NCBI GenBank assembly: GCA_025353435.1
Contig: JANXQR010000478.1
Span: forward strand, 1 to 6,153
Source of the DNA: Acidobacteriota bacterium
GTDB lineage: Bacteria; Acidobacteriota; Terriglobia; Terriglobales; Acidobacteriaceae
Direction of reading: 5' to 3'
Length of the DNA stretch: 6,153 nucleotides
The notes beneath the pieces were generated by a model. That model ran no database searches and had not been told where the DNA came from. It worked only from the letters and a program-made list of their open reading frames with translations. Shown here piece by piece: positions 4,627 through 6,153 of this stretch. How positions within the stretch are numbered: the stretch's first letter is position 1; the number at the start of each line of letters is the position of its first letter. A program made the translations under genes and the position numbers.

Positions 4627-5580
4627 TTACTGAGTCCCTGAGTCCCTTAGTCCCTCAGTCCCTTCATCTCTTTTTCGCATCAGCGGGAAGAGGATCACGT
4701 CGCGGATGGATTTGGAGCCGGTTAGGACCATGGTGAGGCGGTCGATGCCGATGCCTTCGCCGGCGGTGGGAGGCAGGCCGTAGGCGAGGGCGCGTACGTA
4801 GTCTTCATCCATTTGGTGGGCTTCGTCGTCGCCGCCGGCGCGCTCGCCTAACTGCTGCTCGAAGCGCTTGTGCTGCTCGACGGGGTCGTTGAGCTCGCTG
4901 AAGGCGTTGCCTACTTCGAAGCCGCCGATGAAGAACTCGAAGCGCTCGACGTGGTCCGGATCGTCGGGCTTGGCCTTCGAGAGCGGCGAGACTTCTGTTG
5001 GGTAGTCGTAGATGATTGTGGGCTGGATCAGGAAGGGCTCAACGTTGTTCTCGAAGAGAGCATAGACGGCTTTACCTACGCTCTGAGAGATTCTGATGTT
5101 TTCGCGGAGCCCGCCCCACTTCGATTGCGACCACCTTGCCCATTCACGAGTATGGCCTGCCTCGTCGGAATAATCGTCCTCAGCGATAGAGAGTAGCTCG
5201 CATGAGACCGCCTGGTTGGCCCTGTCTATCATTGCGTATAGGCCTTCGATGGTCGAGAATTCTGTCGCGGCTGGTGGCTTGCCGCATCCTGCAGGCCATT
5301 TTCTTATGATCGCTTCTATCATCGTTAGCCGCTCCCACTTGCCCAGATCAATTGGGTTTCCATCGGGATCAAGTCGCGGAATTGGCGTCCCATTGTCGTC
5401 CAACTCACCGGACGGAAGAATCGTTGTGCCATTCACTTCAAGGGCGACATACGCGATGAGCTCTTCAGTAAGATCCATCAGGTCGTGGTAGTTGCTGTAA
5501 GCCTGATAAAACTCGAGCATCGTGAACTCAGGATTATGCTGCGTCGATATCCCTTCATTCCGGAAATTCCGGTTGATCTC
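4627..5580 (-). CDS. lysS: Lysyl-tRNA synthetase, C-terminal part of an interrupted gene
   Basis: These are the 317 codons that follow the in-frame TAA at 5583-5581 and end at TAA 4629-4627. The frame continues the upstream part directly. It begins EINRNFRNEG (class II motif 2) and HNPEFTMLEFYQAY, then IQPTIIYDYPTEVSPLSK, then a region with the family residues of the lysine pocket (FEFFIGGFEVGNAFSELNDP), and class II motif 3 (GIGIDRLTM, then SIRDVILFPLMR). If translated alone, the first ATG is 5520, which would lose motif 2, so a separate functional product is unlikely. Two features are unusual. There is an extra Asp/Gly/Pro-rich stretch between VNGTT and IDLGKW (about 20 residues). The final 13 residues after KRDE-type text are encoded by the octamer arm instead of a normal lysS end. 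The interrupted frame could be a pseudogene or a sequencing error. Confidence 0.85.
   Translation of the reverse strand, partial: EINRNFRNEGISTQHNPEFTMLEFYQAYSNYHDLMDLTEELIAYVALEVNGTTILPSGELDDNGTPIPRLDPDGNPIDLGKWERLTMIEAIIRKWPAGCGKPPAATEFSTIEGLYAMIDRANQAVSCELLSIAEDDYSDEAGHTREWARWSQSKWGGLRENIRISQSVGKAVYALFENNVEPFLIQPTIIYDYPTEVSPLSKAKPDDPDHVERFEFFIGGFEVGNAFSELNDPVEQHKRFEQQLGERAGGDDEAHQMDEDYVRALAYGLPPTAGEGIGIDRLTMVLTGSKSIRDVILFPLMRKRDEGTEGLRDSGTQ
4631..4662. repeat. Right arm: four tandem octamers, inverted relative to the left arm
   Basis: On the plus strand the units are TGAGTCCC (4631-4638), TGAGTCCC (4639-4646), TTAGTCCC (4647-4654) and TCAGTCCC (4655-4662). Their reverse complements, read from outside inward, are GGGACTGA, GGGACTAA, GGGACTCA and GGGACTCA. 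This has the same register and unit number as the left arm. On the minus strand it encodes the last residues of the lysS frame. Confidence 0.95.
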
Positions 5581-5583
5581 TTA
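5581..5583 (-). other. In-frame TAA nonsense codon in lysS, at a Tyr position
   Basis: The minus-strand codons read TTC GAC CGC GTG TAA GAG ATC AAC CGG. The family sequence at this place is FDRVYEINRNFRNEG, so the stop sits where TAC or TAT (Tyr) is expected. One base at 5581 (T on plus; G or A expected) accounts for it. Code reassignment is unlikely, since metX and lysS itself both appear to end with TAA. Confidence 0.9.
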
Positions 5584-6153
5584 CACGCGGTCGAACCCGC
5601 CAACCACCAGACGCTTCAGATAAAGCTCCGGCGCAATCCGCAGCTTCAGATCGAGATCAAGAGCATTGTGATGCGTCGTAAATGGCTTAGCCGCCGCACC
5701 GCCTGCAATCGTATGCATCATCGGCGTCTCAACTTCGAGGTATCCGCGTGAATCGAAGAAAGTTCGCATCGCCCGCAGCACCGCAGCCCGCTTTACAAAC
5801 ACCTCACGCACGTTACCGGGCCCGTCAGCCTCGCCCTCAGCCTTCGCGCCGTGCCCTGTATTCATGAACAGATCAACATACCTCTGGCGGTATCGAAGCT
5901 CGGTATCTTCGAGCCCATGGTACTTGTCCGGAAGAGCCAGCATCGCCTTCGCAAGAAACGTCAGCGCCGTAACATGTACGGTCAACTCGCCAGTCCGTGT
6001 CCGCATCAGGTAACCCTTCACCCCGATGTGATCACCAAGATCGAGCAGCTTGTACAGCGCAAATCCGTCCTCGCCAACATCATCCTTACGCACGTAAATC
6101 TGAATTCGCTGACCGCCCTGCTGCAACTGCGCGAACCCAGCCTTACCCTGCAC
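5581..6153 (-). CDS. lysS: Lysyl-tRNA synthetase, middle part up to the in-frame stop (5' end outside window)
   Basis: The frame enters at the right edge and runs 190 codons to the TAA at 5583-5581. The GTG at 6153 is internal (Val in the family's G-KAGFA-LQ text), so the true start and roughly the first 60-70 residues are missing. The visible part is the end of the OB-fold anticodon-binding domain (RIQIYVRKDDVG, LGDHIGVKGYLMRTRTGELTV), the linker LPDKYHGLEDTELRYRQRYVDL, and class II motif 1 (FFDSRGYLEVETPMM), then KPFTTHHNALDLDLKLRIAPELYLKRLVVGGFDRV. A Gly/Ala/Glu-rich insert of about 13 residues follows the RYVDLFMN segment. The enzyme charges tRNA-Lys with lysine in the cytoplasm and is normally essential. 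This fragment alone lacks motifs 2 and 3 and could not be active. It is in the same frame as 4627-5580. Confidence 0.9.
   Translation of the reverse strand: MQGKAGFAQLQQGGQRIQIYVRKDDVGEDGFALYKLLDLGDHIGVKGYLMRTRTGELTVHVTALTFLAKAMLALPDKYHGLEDTELRYRQRYVDLFMNTGHGAKAEGEADGPGNVREVFVKRAAVLRAMRTFFDSRGYLEVETPMMHTIAGGAAAKPFTTHHNALDLDLKLRIAPELYLKRLVVGGFDRV

Larger units (their letters stand above)
4210..4662. mobile_element. Putative insertion cassette: four-helix-bundle gene bracketed by inverted octamer arrays
   Basis: This is a 453-bp unit with one gene, no transposase, and inverted arms of four octamers each (4210-4243 and 4631-4662). Three lines support insertion. First, the interior is 43-48% GC in three 60-base samples (4321-4380, 4441-4500, 4501-4560), against 58% in ymdB (3841-3900) and 65-72% in the adjoining end of lysS (4741-4860). 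Second, the arms have overwritten the ends of neighbouring reading frames. Third, removing the unit leaves a tidy lysS-ymdB junction with a 4-nt TTGA stop/start overlap. No clear target-site duplication is visible. The cargo belongs to the family first known from intervening sequences inside 23S rRNA genes, which also have inverted-repeat ends. Movement itself is inferred, not shown. Confidence 0.6.

Noticed and set aside
4210..4662. CRISPR-like array
   Set aside because: The repeats are contiguous 8-bp tandems without spacers, in two inverted blocks around a gene, and no cas gene is present.
4210..4662. True 23S rRNA intervening sequence
   Set aside because: The flanks are lysS and ymdB coding sequence, not rRNA. 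Only the protein family and inverted ends are similar.
4627..5520. An independent protein starting at ATG 5520
   Set aside because: This ATG is the internal Met of the family text PEFTMLEFYQAY. The coding signal continues upstream in the same frame to the nonsense codon and beyond.
5581..5583. TAA reassigned to an amino acid in this organism
   Set aside because: metX ends at TAA 508-510 and lysS itself ends at TAA 4629-4627, so TAA works as an ordinary stop here.

Overview
The window is a piece of a bacterial chromosome. It is GC-rich overall, with tightly packed genes on both strands. It looks most like an Acidobacteriota (Terriglobia-type) soil bacterium. That is an inference from two lineage-style exported proteins with no familiar domain, the long basic Ala/Lys/His tail on one of them, and the style of the lysS and metX proteins. 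No rRNA is present to prove it.

Layout. (1) 1-510 (+) is the 3' part of a homoserine O-acetyltransferase-family gene (metX) that runs in from the left edge. (2) 511-962 is a gene-free stretch of about 450 bp. It holds a short GAACAGG tandem repeat right after metX, a weak hairpin, and a near-consensus sigma-70 promoter (796-824) that gives the next gene a leader of about 130 nt. (3) 963-2318 (+) is an exported TPR-like protein, followed by a clear intrinsic terminator at 2367-2401. (4) 2444-3370 (+) is a second exported protein of unknown function with a Pro-rich tail. (5) On the minus strand, reading from the right edge, come lysS (6153 to 4627), a small four-helix-bundle gene (4603 to 4214) and a YmdB-type phosphodiesterase (4198 to 3401). 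The last converges on the 2444-3370 gene.

The most interesting object is the segment 4210-4662 between lysS and ymdB. It carries a four-helix-bundle protein of the 23S rRNA intervening-sequence (IVP, TIGR02436/PF05635) family with its own strong ribosome binding site. It is bracketed by inverted arms, each made of four tandem octamers with core GGGACT followed by A/G/C and A. The cassette is visibly poorer in GC (43-48% in three 60-base samples) than its surroundings (58-72%). Its arms supply the last 13 codons before the stop of lysS, and the last nine codons plus the stop codon of the cassette gene. The left arm stops one base short of the ymdB ribosome binding site. Removing exactly 4210-4662 (453 bp, a multiple of three) would join lysS to ymdB with a TTGA stop/start overlap, which looks like an ancestral empty site. 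In RNA the two arms could pair into a stem of about 32 bp enclosing the gene, much like the RNase III-processed intervening sequences in which this protein family was first found.

The second striking point is that lysS is broken. A single in-frame TAA (5581-5583) replaces the expected Tyr codon just before motif 2 of the class II synthetase core. The reading frame is otherwise intact on both sides. This is either a real nonsense mutation, a sequencing or assembly error, or a sign that another lysyl-tRNA synthetase exists in the genome.
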